From NCBI RefSeq assembly GCF_019974155.1, contig NZ_AP025158.1:992001-1056000 (forward strand): a DNA stretch of 64,000 nt, in the 5' to 3' direction. Source of the stretch: Thermus thermophilus. GTDB lineage: Bacteria; Deinococcota; Deinococci; Deinococcales; Thermaceae. Numbering within the stretch: the stretch's first letter is position 1; the number at the start of each line of letters is the position of its first letter. The notes under the pieces were generated by a model. It did not search any database, was not told the origin of the DNA, and saw nothing but the letters and a program-made list of their open reading frames with translations. Made by a program: the position numbers and the translations under genes. Shown piece after piece: positions 53,438-62,388 of the stretch.

Positions 53438-54673
53438 TCAGTAGTAGGCGCTCGGGTCCACGAAGCGGGTGGCGTCCCCCGTGCGGAGGGCCACGCGGAA
53501 CTCCAGCTCGTTGGGCTGGATGAGGAGGCCCCCGCCCAGGTAGCCGATCACCTGGCCCCGGCGCACCCGGTCCCCCTCCTGCACCAAAGGGGCCTGCAGG
53601 TTGGTGTAGACGGTCGCCAGCTCTTCCGTATGGACCAGCATCACCGTGTAGCCCAGGTTGGGCAGGTACAAGACCCCGGCCACGTACCCGTCGGCGGCCG
53701 CCTGGACCGGGCTTCCCGGGGCGGGGGCGGCGATGACCTGGAAGGGGCCTTCCTTCCCGTAGGGGACGGCGATCCGTCCCCCGGGGACGGGGAAGGCGAG
53801 GCGGCCCACCGTGGCCGGAAGAGGGGGCGGCGGGACCACCACGCTGGCCTGGGCGGCCCGGCGGGCCTCCTCCTCCCGGCGCCGCCGTTCGGCCTCCTCC
53901 TGGAGGGCCTTTAGGCGTTGACGTTCCTCCAGGAGCCGCTTTTGCAGCTCGGCCAGGCGGCTTTGGAGCTGGGCCCGCTCCTCGAGGGCGTCCCGCAGCA
54001 GGGCCTTCTTGCCCGCCTCCTCCTGCCTGAGCTCGGCGAGGACCGCTTCAAGCCCCCGCCGCTTCGCTTCCAGCGCCCGCTGCGTCTCGGCAAGCTCCGC
54101 CTCCTTGGCCGTGAGGGACTGGACCAGAAGCTCCAGCCTCGCCTTCTCCTCCCTAAGGGCCTTCAGGGTGGCCTGGAGGGTCTTCACCAAGGCGGTGTCC
54201 TGGCGGGAGATGTACCCCACCCAGCGGGCCCGGACGGCGAGGTCGGTGAAGGACTCGGCCCTAAGCAAGGGAAGGTAGCGGCCTGCCCGCTCCCGGTGCA
54301 GGCTCACCATGAGGGCCTGGAGCCTTTCCCGCAGGGCCTCGAGGTCCTTCTCCAGCTTGGCGATCCGGGCCTCCGTTTGCCGCACCTCCTCCTCGAGGCG
54401 GTCCGCCTCTTGCTTGAGCCGCCGCCTTTCGGCCTCGAGGCGGGCGATCTCCTTTTCCAAGGCCGCCTTTTCCCCGAGGAGGTTCTTGAGCCTTTGGGAG
54501 ATCTGGGCGAGCTCCCGGTTCAGCGCCTGGATGCGCTTCGCCGCCTCCTCCTCCAGGGCCCGGGCCCGGGCGGCCTGGGCCTCCAGGGCCTGGACGCGCC
54601 TTTCCTGGGCCACGAGGTCCTGGCCCCAGGCGGGGGCGAGGAGGAGGAGGACAAGGAGGAGGAGGCGGCCCAC
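53438..54673 (-). CDS. EnvC-like murein hydrolase activator (coiled coil plus degenerate LytM)
   Basis: 411 aa: signal peptide (1-17), about 230 residues of coiled coil (RRVQALEAQAARARALEEEAAKRIQALNRELAQISQRL ...), a Pro linker VVVPPPPLPAT, and a LytM/M23 fold (GRIAVPYGKEGPFQVIAAPAPGSPVQAAADGYVAGVLYLPNLGYTVMLVHTEELATVYTNL ... VIGYLGGG ... ELEFRVALRTGDATRFVDP). The zinc ligands are lost: the usual YAHL and HLHFE motifs read YTNL and ELEFR, so it is probably an activator like EnvC, not an enzyme. One base separates it from ftsX. Confidence 0.85.
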   Translation of the reverse strand: MGRLLLLVLLLLAPAWGQDLVAQERRVQALEAQAARARALEEEAAKRIQALNRELAQISQRLKNLLGEKAALEKEIARLEAERRRLKQEADRLEEEVRQTEARIAKLEKDLEALRERLQALMVSLHRERAGRYLPLLRAESFTDLAVRARWVGYISRQDTALVKTLQATLKALREEKARLELLVQSLTAKEAELAETQRALEAKRRGLEAVLAELRQEEAGKKALLRDALEERAQLQSRLAELQKRLLEERQRLKALQEEAERRRREEEARRAAQASVVVPPPPLPATVGRLAFPVPGGRIAVPYGKEGPFQVIAAPAPGSPVQAAADGYVAGVLYLPNLGYTVMLVHTEELATVYTNLQAPLVQEGDRVRRGQVIGYLGGGLLIQPNELEFRVALRTGDATRFVDPSAYY

Positions 54674-54674
54674 C

Positions 54675-55529
54675 TCACACCTCCCGCAGGTGGGCCCGGC
54701 TTGCGGCGAAAGCCCCGCCTGCGCCCAGGACGAGGGCCAGGAGGAGGACGAGGCCCGCCGTCCGCCCCAGGTCCTCGGGGGAGAGGACGGGGACGAAGGG
54801 CAGGAGGGTCTGGACCGCCTGGGCCAGGGCCCGGTAGAGGAAGGCCCCCACGGCCACGGCGAGAAGCCCCGCGCCCAAGGTGAGGAACGCTCCCTCCACG
54901 ACGAAGGGGGCCTGGATGAACCGCCGGGTGGCGCCCACGAGGAGCATGATGCCCAGGGCCTCCCGCCGGCTCTCCACCGACAGGCGGATGGCGCCCATGA
55001 CGCTGAAGAAGGTGTTGAGGAGGAGAAGCCCCACGAGGACCAGCATGGCCACGCGGCTACCCTGGAGGAGCTGGACGAGCCTTTCCGTGATCTCTCCCCC
55101 GTACTCCACCCCTTCCACCCCGGGGAGGCGGGCGAGGCGCGCCGCCACCCGCCGCACCGCCTCGGGTTCCCTAAGCCGCAGGCGCAGGGTGTCGGGCAGG
55201 GGGTTTTCCACCAGGTCCTTGGCCTCCGCCAGATAGGGGTAGTCCAGGACCAGCTGGGCCAGGGCCTCCTCCCTGGTCTGGAGCCGGGCAGAGGCCACCT
55301 CGGGCCACCCTTGGATCTCGGCGAGGAGGCCTTCCACGTCCGCCTTGGGGCCGAGGAAGGCGGCCACCTCCAGCTCCCGCTCCATGGTCTGGACCACCCG
55401 CTCCAGGTTCCAGAGGAGGAGCCCCAGGAAGTAGAGCAGGGTGAAGGAGACCAGGGCGGTGAAGAAGGTGGCGAGGCTTGCCGTGGGGTGGCGGAAGACC
55501 TGCTTTAGCCCCTCGCGGATGGCGTACAC
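54675..55529 (-). CDS. ftsX: Cell division ABC-type membrane protein FtsX
   Basis: 284 aa with the FtsX topology: TM1 (about 22-42, FFTALVSFTLLYFLGLLLW), a periplasmic domain of about 110 residues, then three helices (about 160-182, 210-235, 250-272). Typical strings: IREGLKQVFRHPTASLATF and LEVAAFLGPKADVEGLLAEIQGWPEVASARLQTREEALAQL. With FtsE it transmits ATP hydrolysis to EnvC-type activators across the membrane. The downstream gene is EnvC-like, but ftsE is not adjacent. Confidence 0.92.
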   Translation of the reverse strand: MYAIREGLKQVFRHPTASLATFFTALVSFTLLYFLGLLLWNLERVVQTMERELEVAAFLGPKADVEGLLAEIQGWPEVASARLQTREEALAQLVLDYPYLAEAKDLVENPLPDTLRLRLREPEAVRRVAARLARLPGVEGVEYGGEITERLVQLLQGSRVAMLVLVGLLLLNTFFSVMGAIRLSVESRREALGIMLLVGATRRFIQAPFVVEGAFLTLGAGLLAVAVGAFLYRALAQAVQTLLPFVPVLSPEDLGRTAGLVLLLALVLGAGGAFAASRAHLREV

Positions 55530-55552
55530 GCCCCCATCTTACGGGCTTTGCC

Positions 55553-56587
55553 TTAGAGCTCCTGAAAGTTCCGGGGAAAACGGGAGAGGAGCTCCACGCC
55601 GCTTTCGGTGAGGAGGACGAGCTCCTCAACCCGCACGCCGCCAAGCCCCGGCAGGTAGACCCCGGGTTCCACCGTCACCACCATGCCGGGCTCCAGGACG
55701 TCCTCGCCGTAGGGGGAGAGGCTCGGCCCCTCGTGGACGGCGAGGCCCACCCCGTGGCCCAAGGAGTGGACGAAGTAGCGGTCCAGCCCGTGGGCCTCCA
55801 GCACTTTTCGGGCCACCGCGTCCACCTCCTTGCCCGGCTTCCCGGGGGCTAAGGCGGCGAGGGCCGCCTCCAGGGCTTCCGCCACCGCCTCGTAGGCCCG
55901 GCGGAGTTCCTCCTTGGGCCTGCCGAGGGCGAAGGTGCGGGTCATGTCCGAGTGGTACCCCTCAAGCCGCGCCCCGAGGTCCAGGGTGACGAGCTCCCCT
56001 TCCTTAAGGCGCTTCTCCGAGGCCCGGGCGTGGGGCAGGGCCCCCCGCTCCCCGGAGGCCACGATGGGGGGGAAGGCCGCCCCTTCGGCCCCCCGCCTTT
56101 TGAGGAAGAACTCCACCTCCAGGGCGATCTCCCGCTCCTCCACCCCCGGCCTGAGGAGGGGGAGGACGTGGGCCAGGGCCTCCTCCGCCAGGGCCTGGGC
56201 CCTGCGGATCCTCTCCACCTCCTCCGGGGTCTTTCGGAGCCTGAGCCTTTCCACCACCCCCTTGGTGGGCACCCACTCGGCGGGGACGAGCTCCCTCAGG
56301 CGCTCTAGGGCGGCGTAGGGGAGGTGCTCGGCCTCAAAGCCCACCCGGCCCTTCAGGGTCTTGAGGAGGGCCTCCCGTTCCTCCCGCTTGAGGACCTTGG
56401 CGGGGATGCGGCTTTCCCTTTCGGCCTCCGGGTAGCGGGGGTCGGTGAGGAGGAAAGCCCCTTCCCCCGTGATCAGGACCTGGGCGTCCTCGGGGTGGGG
56501 GAAGCCCGAAAGGTAGCGGACGTTCTCCGGCCGGGTGACGAGGAGGGCGTCAAGCCCGAGGGGCTCTAGGAGGTCCTTCGGCAACAC
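55553..56587 (-). CDS. M24 family Xaa-Pro aminopeptidase
   Basis: 344 aa from GTG 56587. N-terminal creatinase-like domain (GLDALLVTRPENVRYLSGFPHPEDAQVLI) and a pita-bread domain whose metal ligands can be read: Asp in VTLDLGARLEGYHSDMTRTFAL (two), His in HSLGHGVGLAVHEGP, Glu in VTVEPGVYLPGLGGVRVEE (two). It should remove N-terminal residues next to proline. TATAGT lies 6 nt before the GTG, so the longer frame from 56605 is rejected. Confidence 0.92.
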   Translation of the reverse strand: MLPKDLLEPLGLDALLVTRPENVRYLSGFPHPEDAQVLITGEGAFLLTDPRYPEAERESRIPAKVLKREEREALLKTLKGRVGFEAEHLPYAALERLRELVPAEWVPTKGVVERLRLRKTPEEVERIRRAQALAEEALAHVLPLLRPGVEEREIALEVEFFLKRRGAEGAAFPPIVASGERGALPHARASEKRLKEGELVTLDLGARLEGYHSDMTRTFALGRPKEELRRAYEAVAEALEAALAALAPGKPGKEVDAVARKVLEAHGLDRYFVHSLGHGVGLAVHEGPSLSPYGEDVLEPGMVVTVEPGVYLPGLGGVRVEELVLLTESGVELLSRFPRNFQEL

Positions 56588-56593
56588 GGGGGC

Positions 56594-56624
56594 ACTATAC
56601 CCCAAGGCCCCTCCCCCCGGTAAA
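56594..56624 (-). promoter_or_regulatory. Promoter for the aminopeptidase gene (TTTACC-N19-TATAGT)
   Basis: Minus-strand TTTACC (56624-56619), 19-nt spacer, TATAGT (56599-56594), 6 nt, GTG 56587. Confidence 0.6.
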
Positions 56625-56647
56625 GCTTAGGGAGGCCTTTGCGGGGT

Positions 56648-56676
56648 CCCCATGCTGGCTTGCGCCAGCATCGGGG
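56648..56676. terminator. Palindromic hairpin, family copy D
   Basis: Arms CCCCATGCTGGC (56648-56659) and GCCAGCAT plus GGGG (56664-56676, one extra C), loop TTGC. It lies 3 nt past the ileS stop and before the next gene on the same strand. Confidence 0.7.
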
Positions 56677-56679
56677 GGT

Positions 56680-59600
56680 TCACTCCGCCCGGGCCAGGTG
56701 GAAGACCGCCTTGCCCTCCTCGTCCTCCACCCGGGCCTCAAACCCGCCGAAGAGGCCCTCCCCGAAGGCGGTGGCCAACACCTCCTCGGCGATCCAGGAC
56801 CCGTGCCGCTTCAGGGCCTCGAGGTAGGGGCCCTCCGCCTCGTAGCCCACCCGGATCCGGTCCGAGACCCTGAGGCCCATGTCTTTGCGGGCTTGCTGCA
56901 GGAGGCGGATGAGGTCGCGGGCGAGGCCCTCCATGCGGAGGGCTTCCGTGACCTCCACCTTGAGGGCGGCCACGTACCCGTCCTTCTCCAGGGCCTGGTA
57001 GCCCTTGGGGGCCTCGGCCTCGAGGAGGACCTCCTCCGGGAGGAGGGTGAGGGCCTCGCCCTCCACCTCCAGGGGGATGGCCTCGCCCTTAAGCGCCAAG
57101 GCGGCGGCGCGCTCCCTTTCCCTCTGCAGGGCCTCCCGGATCTTGGGGACGAGCTTGCCGTACTTCCTCCCCAGGAGCTTGAGGTTGGGCAGGACCCTGT
57201 AGGAGAGGATCTCCTCCCCGGGTTCCAGGACCCGGACCTCCTTGACGTTGAGCTCCTCGGCGATCTCGTGGGCGAAGCGCTTCAACCCCTCCCGCTCTAA
57301 GGGGGTGGGGGCGGTGACGAGGAGGAGGGGAAGGGGGGTGCGGGTCTTGACCCCGCTTTTCGCCCGGGCCGCCCGGGCCAGGTCCACCACCTTGAGCACC
57401 GCCCGCATCTGGGCCACCAGGGCCTCGTCGGCCAGGGCCGGGTCGGCCTCGGGCCAGTCGGCGAGGTGGACGCTCTCCTTGGCCTCGGGCCGGACGCTCC
57501 GCACCAGGTTCTGCCACAGGACCTCGGCGAGAAAGGGGGTGAAGGGGGCGGCGAGGGTGGCCACCAGGACGAGGGCCTCGTAGAGGGTGGCGTAGGCCGC
57601 CTCCCGGTCTAAGGCGTCCTCGTTCTTCCAGAAGCGGCGCCGGTTCCTGCGGACGTACCACTGGGAGAGGTCCTCCACCACGAAGTCCCTCAGGGCGCGG
57701 GCGCTCGTGGTGGGGTCGTAGGCCTCGAGGGCCTCCGTCACCCTCTGGATGAGGTCCTGCATGCGGGCGAGGAGCCAGCGGTCCATCTCGGGCCGCTTCT
57801 CGGGGGGAGGGGGGTTCTTGAGGTCGGGCCGGTCCAGGTTGGCGTAGGTCACGAAGAAGCTGTAGACGTTCCAGAGGGTGAGGAAGTAGTCCCGCACCGT
57901 TTCCCGAACCAGGTTGGGCCCGAAGCGCCGGTCGGCCTCGGGAGGCGCGGAGACGTAGATGTACCACCTGAGGGCATCCGCCCCGAACTCCCGGATGATG
58001 TCCCAGGGGTCCACCACGTTCCCCTTGGACTTGGACATCTTCTGCCCCTTTTCGTCCAGGATGAGGCCGTGGCAGATCACGTTCTTGAAGGCGATGGAGC
58101 CGAAGAGCATCACCCCGAGCTGGTGGAGGGAGTTGAACCAGCCCCGGGTCTGGTCAATCCCCTCGGCGATGAAGTCCGCGGGGAAGCTCTCCCGGAACGC
58201 CTCTTGGTGCTCAAAGGGGTAGTGCAAGGCGGCGAAGGGCATGGCCCCGGAGTCGTACCAGACGTCAATGACGTAGGGGACGCGGCGCATGGTCCCGCCG
58301 CATTCACAGGCGAGCTCCACCTGGTCCACGTAGGGGCGGTGGGGGTCAAAGGGCTCGGGGAGGGGCTTCGTGGCCCTTTCCCTTAGCTCCTGGAAGCTCC
58401 CGATGGCCTCCTCCTTGCCGCACGCCTGGCAGACCCAGATGGGGAGGGGTGTCCCCCAGTAGCGGTTGCGGCTTAAGGCCCAGTCCACGAGGTTCTTGAG
58501 CCACTCCCCGTAGCGGCCCTCCTTGATGTGGGGGGGCACCCAGTGGATCTCCTGGTTCTTGCGGATGAGCTCGTCCTTGAAGAGGGTGTTTTTGATGAAC
58601 CAGCTCTCCGTGGCGTAGTACATGAGGGGGGTGGAGCACCGCCAGCAGTGGGGGTAGCTGTGGAGGTAGCTTTCCTCCTTGAAGAGGAGGCCCCGCCCCC
58701 TCAGGTCCCTTAGGATCGCCCGGTTGGCCTCGCGGAAGAAGAGGCCCTTAAACGGCTCCACGAGGAGCTTCCCCTCCTCGTCCACGGTCTTCAGAAGGGG
58801 AAGCCCGTAGACCCTCGCCGTCTCCAGGTCCTCGGCGCCGAAGGCGGGGGCCTGGTGGACGATGCCCGTCCCGTCCTCTTGGCTCACGTAGTCGGCAAGG
58901 ACCACGAAGTAGCCCTTCTCCAGGGCCTGGGGGTAGGGGGGGGTGTAGGGAAGGCCTTCCAGGGCCTTGCCCGGGAAGGTGTTGAGGACCGGGGTTTCCT
59001 CGCCCAAAAGCTTCCTCCCCAGCCCCTCCTCCAGGATCAGGGCCTCGTCTCCCACCTGGAAGGCGGCGTAGGTGTATTCCGGGTGGACCGCCGCGGCCAC
59101 GTTCCCGGGCAGGGTCCAGGGGGTGGTGGTCCAGATGAGGAGGCTCGCCTCCTTAAGGCCCAGCCGTTCGGGGGTCTTCAAGGGGAAGCGGACGTAGACC
59201 GAGGGGTCTTGGATCTCCTTGTAGCCCAGGGCGACCTCGTGGGAGGAGAGGGGGGTGCCGCAGCGGGGGCAGTAGGGCACCACCTTGTGGTCCCGGTAGA
59301 GGAGGCCCCGGTCAAAGAGGTTCTTCAGGCTCCACCAGATGCTCTCAATGTAGGTGGGTTCCAAGGTGGCGTAGGCGTTCTCCAGGTCCACCCAGTAGGC
59401 GATGCGCTCGGTAAAGGCCTCCCACTCCTTCTCGTAGGTGAAGACGGACTCGCGGCAGGCCTGGTTGAAGCGCCCGATGCCGTAGGCCTCAATCTCCCGC
59501 TTGCTCTTGAGGCCGAGCTTCTTCTCCACCTCCAGCTCCACGGGAAGCCCGTGGGTGTCCCAGCCCGCCCTCCGGGGCGCGTAGTAGCCCCGCATGGTCT

Positions 59601-59811
59601 TGTAGCGGGGGAAGAGGTCCTTGTAGCTCCGGGCCTGGGCGTGGCCCACGTGGGGGAGGCCGTTGGCGGTGGGAGGGCCCTCGTAGACGGTGTAGCGGGG
59701 ACCGCCTTTGCGGTTTTCCACGCTCTTTTGGAAGATCTTTTCCCGCTTCCAGAAGGCCAAGACCTCCTCTTCCAGCTTGGGAAAGTTGGGCTCGCCGACC
59801 TCCTTGAACAT
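56680..59811 (-). CDS. ileS: Isoleucyl-tRNA synthetase
   Basis: Class I synthetase charging tRNA-Ile, with CP1 editing of Val. 1043 aa from ATG 59811 (AGGAGGTGGGAG just upstream), matching the known T. thermophilus enzyme. HIGH-type motif PHVGHAQA (about 53-60), editing region [23 protein letters not shown] and [19 protein letters not shown] in [20 protein letters not shown], zinc-binding CQACGKEE and CACGG-like CECGGTM, anticodon-binding domain and a long C-terminal extension (eukaryote-like subtype). Controlled by an isoleucine T-box. Confidence 0.98.
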   Translation of the reverse strand: MFKEVGEPNFPKLEEEVLAFWKREKIFQKSVENRKGGPRYTVYEGPPTANGLPHVGHAQARSYKDLFPRYKTMRGYYAPRRAGWDTHGLPVELEVEKKLGLKSKREIEAYGIGRFNQACRESVFTYEKEWEAFTERIAYWVDLENAYATLEPTYIESIWWSLKNLFDRGLLYRDHKVVPYCPRCGTPLSSHEVALGYKEIQDPSVYVRFPLKTPERLGLKEASLLIWTTTPWTLPGNVAAAVHPEYTYAAFQVGDEALILEEGLGRKLLGEETPVLNTFPGKALEGLPYTPPYPQALEKGYFVVLADYVSQEDGTGIVHQAPAFGAEDLETARVYGLPLLKTVDEEGKLLVEPFKGLFFREANRAILRDLRGRGLLFKEESYLHSYPHCWRCSTPLMYYATESWFIKNTLFKDELIRKNQEIHWVPPHIKEGRYGEWLKNLVDWALSRNRYWGTPLPIWVCQACGKEEAIGSFQELRERATKPLPEPFDPHRPYVDQVELACECGGTMRRVPYVIDVWYDSGAMPFAALHYPFEHQEAFRESFPADFIAEGIDQTRGWFNSLHQLGVMLFGSIAFKNVICHGLILDEKGQKMSKSKGNVVDPWDIIREFGADALRWYIYVSAPPEADRRFGPNLVRETVRDYFLTLWNVYSFFVTYANLDRPDLKNPPPPEKRPEMDRWLLARMQDLIQRVTEALEAYDPTTSARALRDFVVEDLSQWYVRRNRRRFWKNEDALDREAAYATLYEALVLVATLAAPFTPFLAEVLWQNLVRSVRPEAKESVHLADWPEADPALADEALVAQMRAVLKVVDLARAARAKSGVKTRTPLPLLLVTAPTPLEREGLKRFAHEIAEELNVKEVRVLEPGEEILSYRVLPNLKLLGRKYGKLVPKIREALQRERERAAALALKGEAIPLEVEGEALTLLPEEVLLEAEAPKGYQALEKDGYVAALKVEVTEALRMEGLARDLIRLLQQARKDMGLRVSDRIRVGYEAEGPYLEALKRHGSWIAEEVLATAFGEGLFGGFEARVEDEEGKAVFHLARAE

Positions 59812-60123
59812 CTCCCACCTCCTAGCAAAACGCCCGCGCCCGAAGGCGCGGACGAAAGCCACGAAAGGCTTCCGCGGTACCACCGCGCTTCCTGGGGAAG
59901 CCCCCAGGCCCTCGTTGGGGCGCGATCACGGGCGCCACCCGGCGGGCATTACTCGGGGCCTTGGGCCCCTTTCCTCCCGCGGCTCCGGGGCGATCTTCCC
60001 GCCTGCCCTCACCGCCGGGCTCCCACCCTCCCCGGCTCGCTTGGGGCTCTTGGGCAGGGGTACTCTCCCCATCCTCGCCTTTACACCGCCTGCTTTCTGG
60101 GGTAAAATCCCCCGTCGGCGGCT
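59812..60123 (-). promoter_or_regulatory. T-box riboswitch, isoleucine specifier
   Basis: Leader RNA that senses uncharged tRNA-Ile. On the minus strand: Stem I opens with GATGGGGAGAGTA (60073-60061); the specifier loop reads GGAAG-AUC-GCCCC with the Ile codon AUC at 59995-59993, the following CCCC pairing with the opening GGGG; the T-box AAGCGCGGTGGTACCGCGG lies at 59890-59872 (match to the conserved UGGUACCGCG that binds the tRNA NCCA end). It ends with an intrinsic terminator and then the ileS ribosome site. Outer boundaries are estimates. Confidence 0.92.
59827..59854 (-). terminator. Attenuator terminator of the ileS T-box
   Basis: Minus-strand arms CGTCCGCGCC (59854-59845) and GGCGCGGGCG (59840-59831), UUCG loop, then TTTT. 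Positioned between the T-box sequence and the ileS start, so control is probably by transcription termination. Confidence 0.85.
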
Positions 60124-60129
60124 AAGCCC

Positions 60130-60183
60130 ATGCTAGCAGCCCATGCCCTGGCTTGACAACGCCCGCCCGGGGCCTGCTAGACT
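60130..60183. promoter_or_regulatory. Divergent promoters of ileS leader and transaldolase sharing -35
   Basis: Leftward TTGTCA (60159-60154), 18 nt, TAGCAT (60135-60130). Rightward TTGACA (60153-60158), 19 nt, TAGACT (60178-60183). The two -35 hexamers are the two strands of the same TTGACAA. Confidence 0.72.
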
Positions 60184-60224
60184 GAGGCCAAGCCGAAACC
60201 TTCCCACGCCACAAGGAGCCGGTC

Positions 60225-60896
60225 ATGGAGCTTTACTTGGACACCGCGAGCTTGGAGGAGATACGGGAGATCGCCGCTTGGGGGGTGCTCTCCGGGGTGA
60301 CCACCAACCCCACCTTGGTGGCCAAGGCCTTCGCCGCCAAGGGGGAGGCCCTGACCGAGGAGGCCTTCGCCGCCCACCTACGGGCGATCTGCGAAACGGT
60401 GGGCGGCCCGGTTTCGGCGGAGGTGACGGCCCTCGAGGCCCCCGCCATGGCGGCGGAGGGCAGGCGGCTTGCCGCCATCCACCCCAATATCGTGGTCAAG
60501 CTCCCCACCACCGAGGAAGGCCTCAAGGCCTGCAAACGGCTTGCCGCCGAGGGGATCAAGGTCAACATGACCCTGATCTTCTCCGCCAACCAGGCCCTCC
60601 TCGCCGCCCGGGCTGGGGCCAGCTACGTGAGCCCCTTCCTGGGGCGGGTGGACGACATCTCCTGGGACGGGGGGGGGCTTCTTCGGGAGATCGTGGAGAT
60701 GATCCAGGTCCAGGACCTTCCCGTCAAGGTCATCGCCGCCTCCATCCGCCACCCCCGGCACGTCACCGAGGCCGCCCTTCTGGGGGCGGACATCGCCACC
60801 ATGCCCTACGCTGTTTTCAAGCAGCTCTTGAAGCACCCCCTCACGGACATCGGCCTTAAGCGTTTCTTGGAAGACTGGGAGAAGGTGAAGCCATGA
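60225..60896 (+). CDS. tal: Transaldolase (small, TalC/fructose-6-phosphate aldolase type)
   Basis: 223-aa TIM-barrel of the short transaldolase subfamily in the non-oxidative pentose phosphate pathway. [34 protein letters not shown], catalytic Lys in [48 protein letters not shown], and the C-terminal [45 protein letters not shown]. Short members may be fructose-6-phosphate aldolases, so the exact activity is not certain. AAGGAG precedes the ATG. It overlaps rho by 4 bp. Confidence 0.93.
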   Translation: MELYLDTASLEEIREIAAWGVLSGVTTNPTLVAKAFAAKGEALTEEAFAAHLRAICETVGGPVSAEVTALEAPAMAAEGRRLAAIHPNIVVKLPTTEEGLKACKRLAAEGIKVNMTLIFSANQALLAARAGASYVSPFLGRVDDISWDGGGLLREIVEMIQVQDLPVKVIAASIRHPRHVTEAALLGADIATMPYAVFKQLLKHPLTDIGLKRFLEDWEKVKP

Positions 60897-62173
60897 GGAG
60901 GAAGGAAACCCTTCAGGAAACCCCCCTCACCTACCAGGAGCTCGCCAGCAAGATCCTGCCCGAGCTCCACCTCCTGGCCCAGGAGGCGGGCATTGAAGGC
61001 TACAAGCGCATGAAGAAGGACCAGCTCATCATGGCCCTCCTGGAGCGGCAGACCCAGGGAGAGGGGCTGAGGCTGGTCAAGGGCTACCTGGAGATCAGCC
61101 AGGACGGGTACGGCTTCCTCACCGAGAACCTCCACAACCTGGAGTCCCGGGTGGCCATCGTCTCGGCGGGGCTCATCAAGCAGTACGCCCTGAGGGCCGG
61201 GGACTACGTGGTGGGCCAGGCCAGGCCGCCCCGGGAGAACGAGCGCTACGCCACCCTCCTCAAGGTGGAGGCGGTGAACAACCTGGACCCCGAGGCCGCC
61301 AAGAGCCGCCCCCGCTTTGACGAGCTCATCCCCCAGTTCCCCGACCGGCAGATCCGGCTGGAAACCACCCCGGACGAGCTCTCCACCCGGGTCATTGACC
61401 TCCTCGCCCCCATCGGCCGGGGCCAGCGCGGCCTCATCGTGGCCCCCCCCAAGGCGGGGAAGACCACCCTCCTCAAGAAGATCGCCAACGCCGTCCTCAA
61501 GAACGAGCCCGACATCAAGGTCATCGTCCTCCTCATTGACGAGCGCCCCGAGGAGGTCACGGACTTCCGGGAAAGCGTCCAGGGGGCCGAGGTCATCGCC
61601 AGCACCTTTGACGAGCCGCCCCAGAACCACATCCGGGTGGCCGAGTTCGTCCACGAGCGGGCCAAGCGCATCGTGGAGGAGGGGGGGCACGTGATGATCC
61701 TCCTGGACTCCATCACCCGCCTGGCCCGGGCGAACAACCTGGTGACCCCGCCCACGGGGCGCACCCTCTCGGGCGGCCTGGACTCCGCCGCCCTCTACTT
61801 CCCCAAGCGCTTCCTGGGGGCGGCCCGGAACATCCGTGGGGGCGGGAGCCTCACCATCCTCGCCACCGCCCTCGTGGAGACGGGTAGCCGCATGGACGAC
61901 GTGATCTTTGAGGAGTTCAAGGGGACGGGCAACATGGAGCTCCACCTCTCCCGCCGCCTGGAGGAGCGGCGCATCTTCCCCGCCATTGACATCCTCAAGT
62001 CCGGCACGAGGCGGGAGGAGTTGCTTCTCGGCGAGGAGGTTACCCACAAGATGTGGCTCCTGCGCAAGGTCCTGGCAGACATGGACCCCGCGGAGGCCAT
62101 GGAGATGCTCCTCGCCCGGCTCGCCCGCACCAAGAACAACAAGGAGTTCCTGGCCTCCCTGGCTGCCCGCTGA
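60893..62173 (+). CDS. rho: Transcription termination factor Rho
   Basis: Hexameric RNA helicase. 426 aa: N-terminal Rho domain ([40 protein letters not shown]), cold-shock-like RNA-binding part ([13 protein letters not shown]), P-loop [16 protein letters not shown], Walker [19 protein letters not shown]-loop and R-loop region [42 protein letters not shown] overlaps the transaldolase stop. No rho-leader with a leader peptide is visible; it depends on the upstream promoter. Confidence 0.98.
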   Translation: MRRKETLQETPLTYQELASKILPELHLLAQEAGIEGYKRMKKDQLIMALLERQTQGEGLRLVKGYLEISQDGYGFLTENLHNLESRVAIVSAGLIKQYALRAGDYVVGQARPPRENERYATLLKVEAVNNLDPEAAKSRPRFDELIPQFPDRQIRLETTPDELSTRVIDLLAPIGRGQRGLIVAPPKAGKTTLLKKIANAVLKNEPDIKVIVLLIDERPEEVTDFRESVQGAEVIASTFDEPPQNHIRVAEFVHERAKRIVEEGGHVMILLDSITRLARANNLVTPPTGRTLSGGLDSAALYFPKRFLGAARNIRGGGSLTILATALVETGSRMDDVIFEEFKGTGNMELHLSRRLEERRIFPAIDILKSGTRREELLLGEEVTHKMWLLRKVLADMDPAEAMEMLLARLARTKNNKEFLASLAAR

Positions 62174-62180
62174 CCCCTTT

Positions 62181-62198
62181 GGGTTTCCGCGGAAACCC
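62181..62198. terminator. Hairpin after rho
   Basis: The 18-bp perfect palindrome GGGTTTCCGCGGAAACCC begins 7 nt after the rho stop. No T-run follows, so it may be a pause or processing site. Confidence 0.5.
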
Positions 62199-62240
62199 TC
62201 TGCCGGGGCCTCCCTGGGGGCTTGGGCTCCCGGCGGGTGG

Positions 62241-62246
62241 TATGCT
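62241..62246 (+). promoter_or_regulatory. Probable -10 (TATGCT) of the rib operon
   Basis: TATGCT about 20 nt upstream of the riboswitch, followed by a small hairpin AGGTGC-TTCG-GCACCT (62253-62268). -35 unclear. Confidence 0.45.
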
Positions 62247-62265
62247 AAGGCCAGGTGCTTCGGCA

Positions 62266-62383
62266 CCTCCTTCGGGGCGGGGTGGAAGTCCCCACCGGCG
62301 GTGAAAGCCCGCGAAGCCCCTAAAGGGGCCCGACCCGGTGGAATTCCGGGGCCGACGGTGAAAGTCCGGATGGGAGAAGGAGG
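62266..62383 (+). promoter_or_regulatory. FMN riboswitch (RFN element)
   Basis: Contains the conserved RFN blocks: TTCGGGGCGGGGTGGAAGTC, CCCCACCGGCGGTGAAAGCC, then GACCCGGTGGAATTCCGGGG, CCGACGGTGAAAGTCCGGAT and GGGAGAAGG. It binds FMN. The 3' end runs straight into AGGAGGG before the ribD start with no terminator hairpin, so repression is probably by hiding the ribosome site. Confidence 0.96.
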
Positions 62384-62388
62384 GCCAC

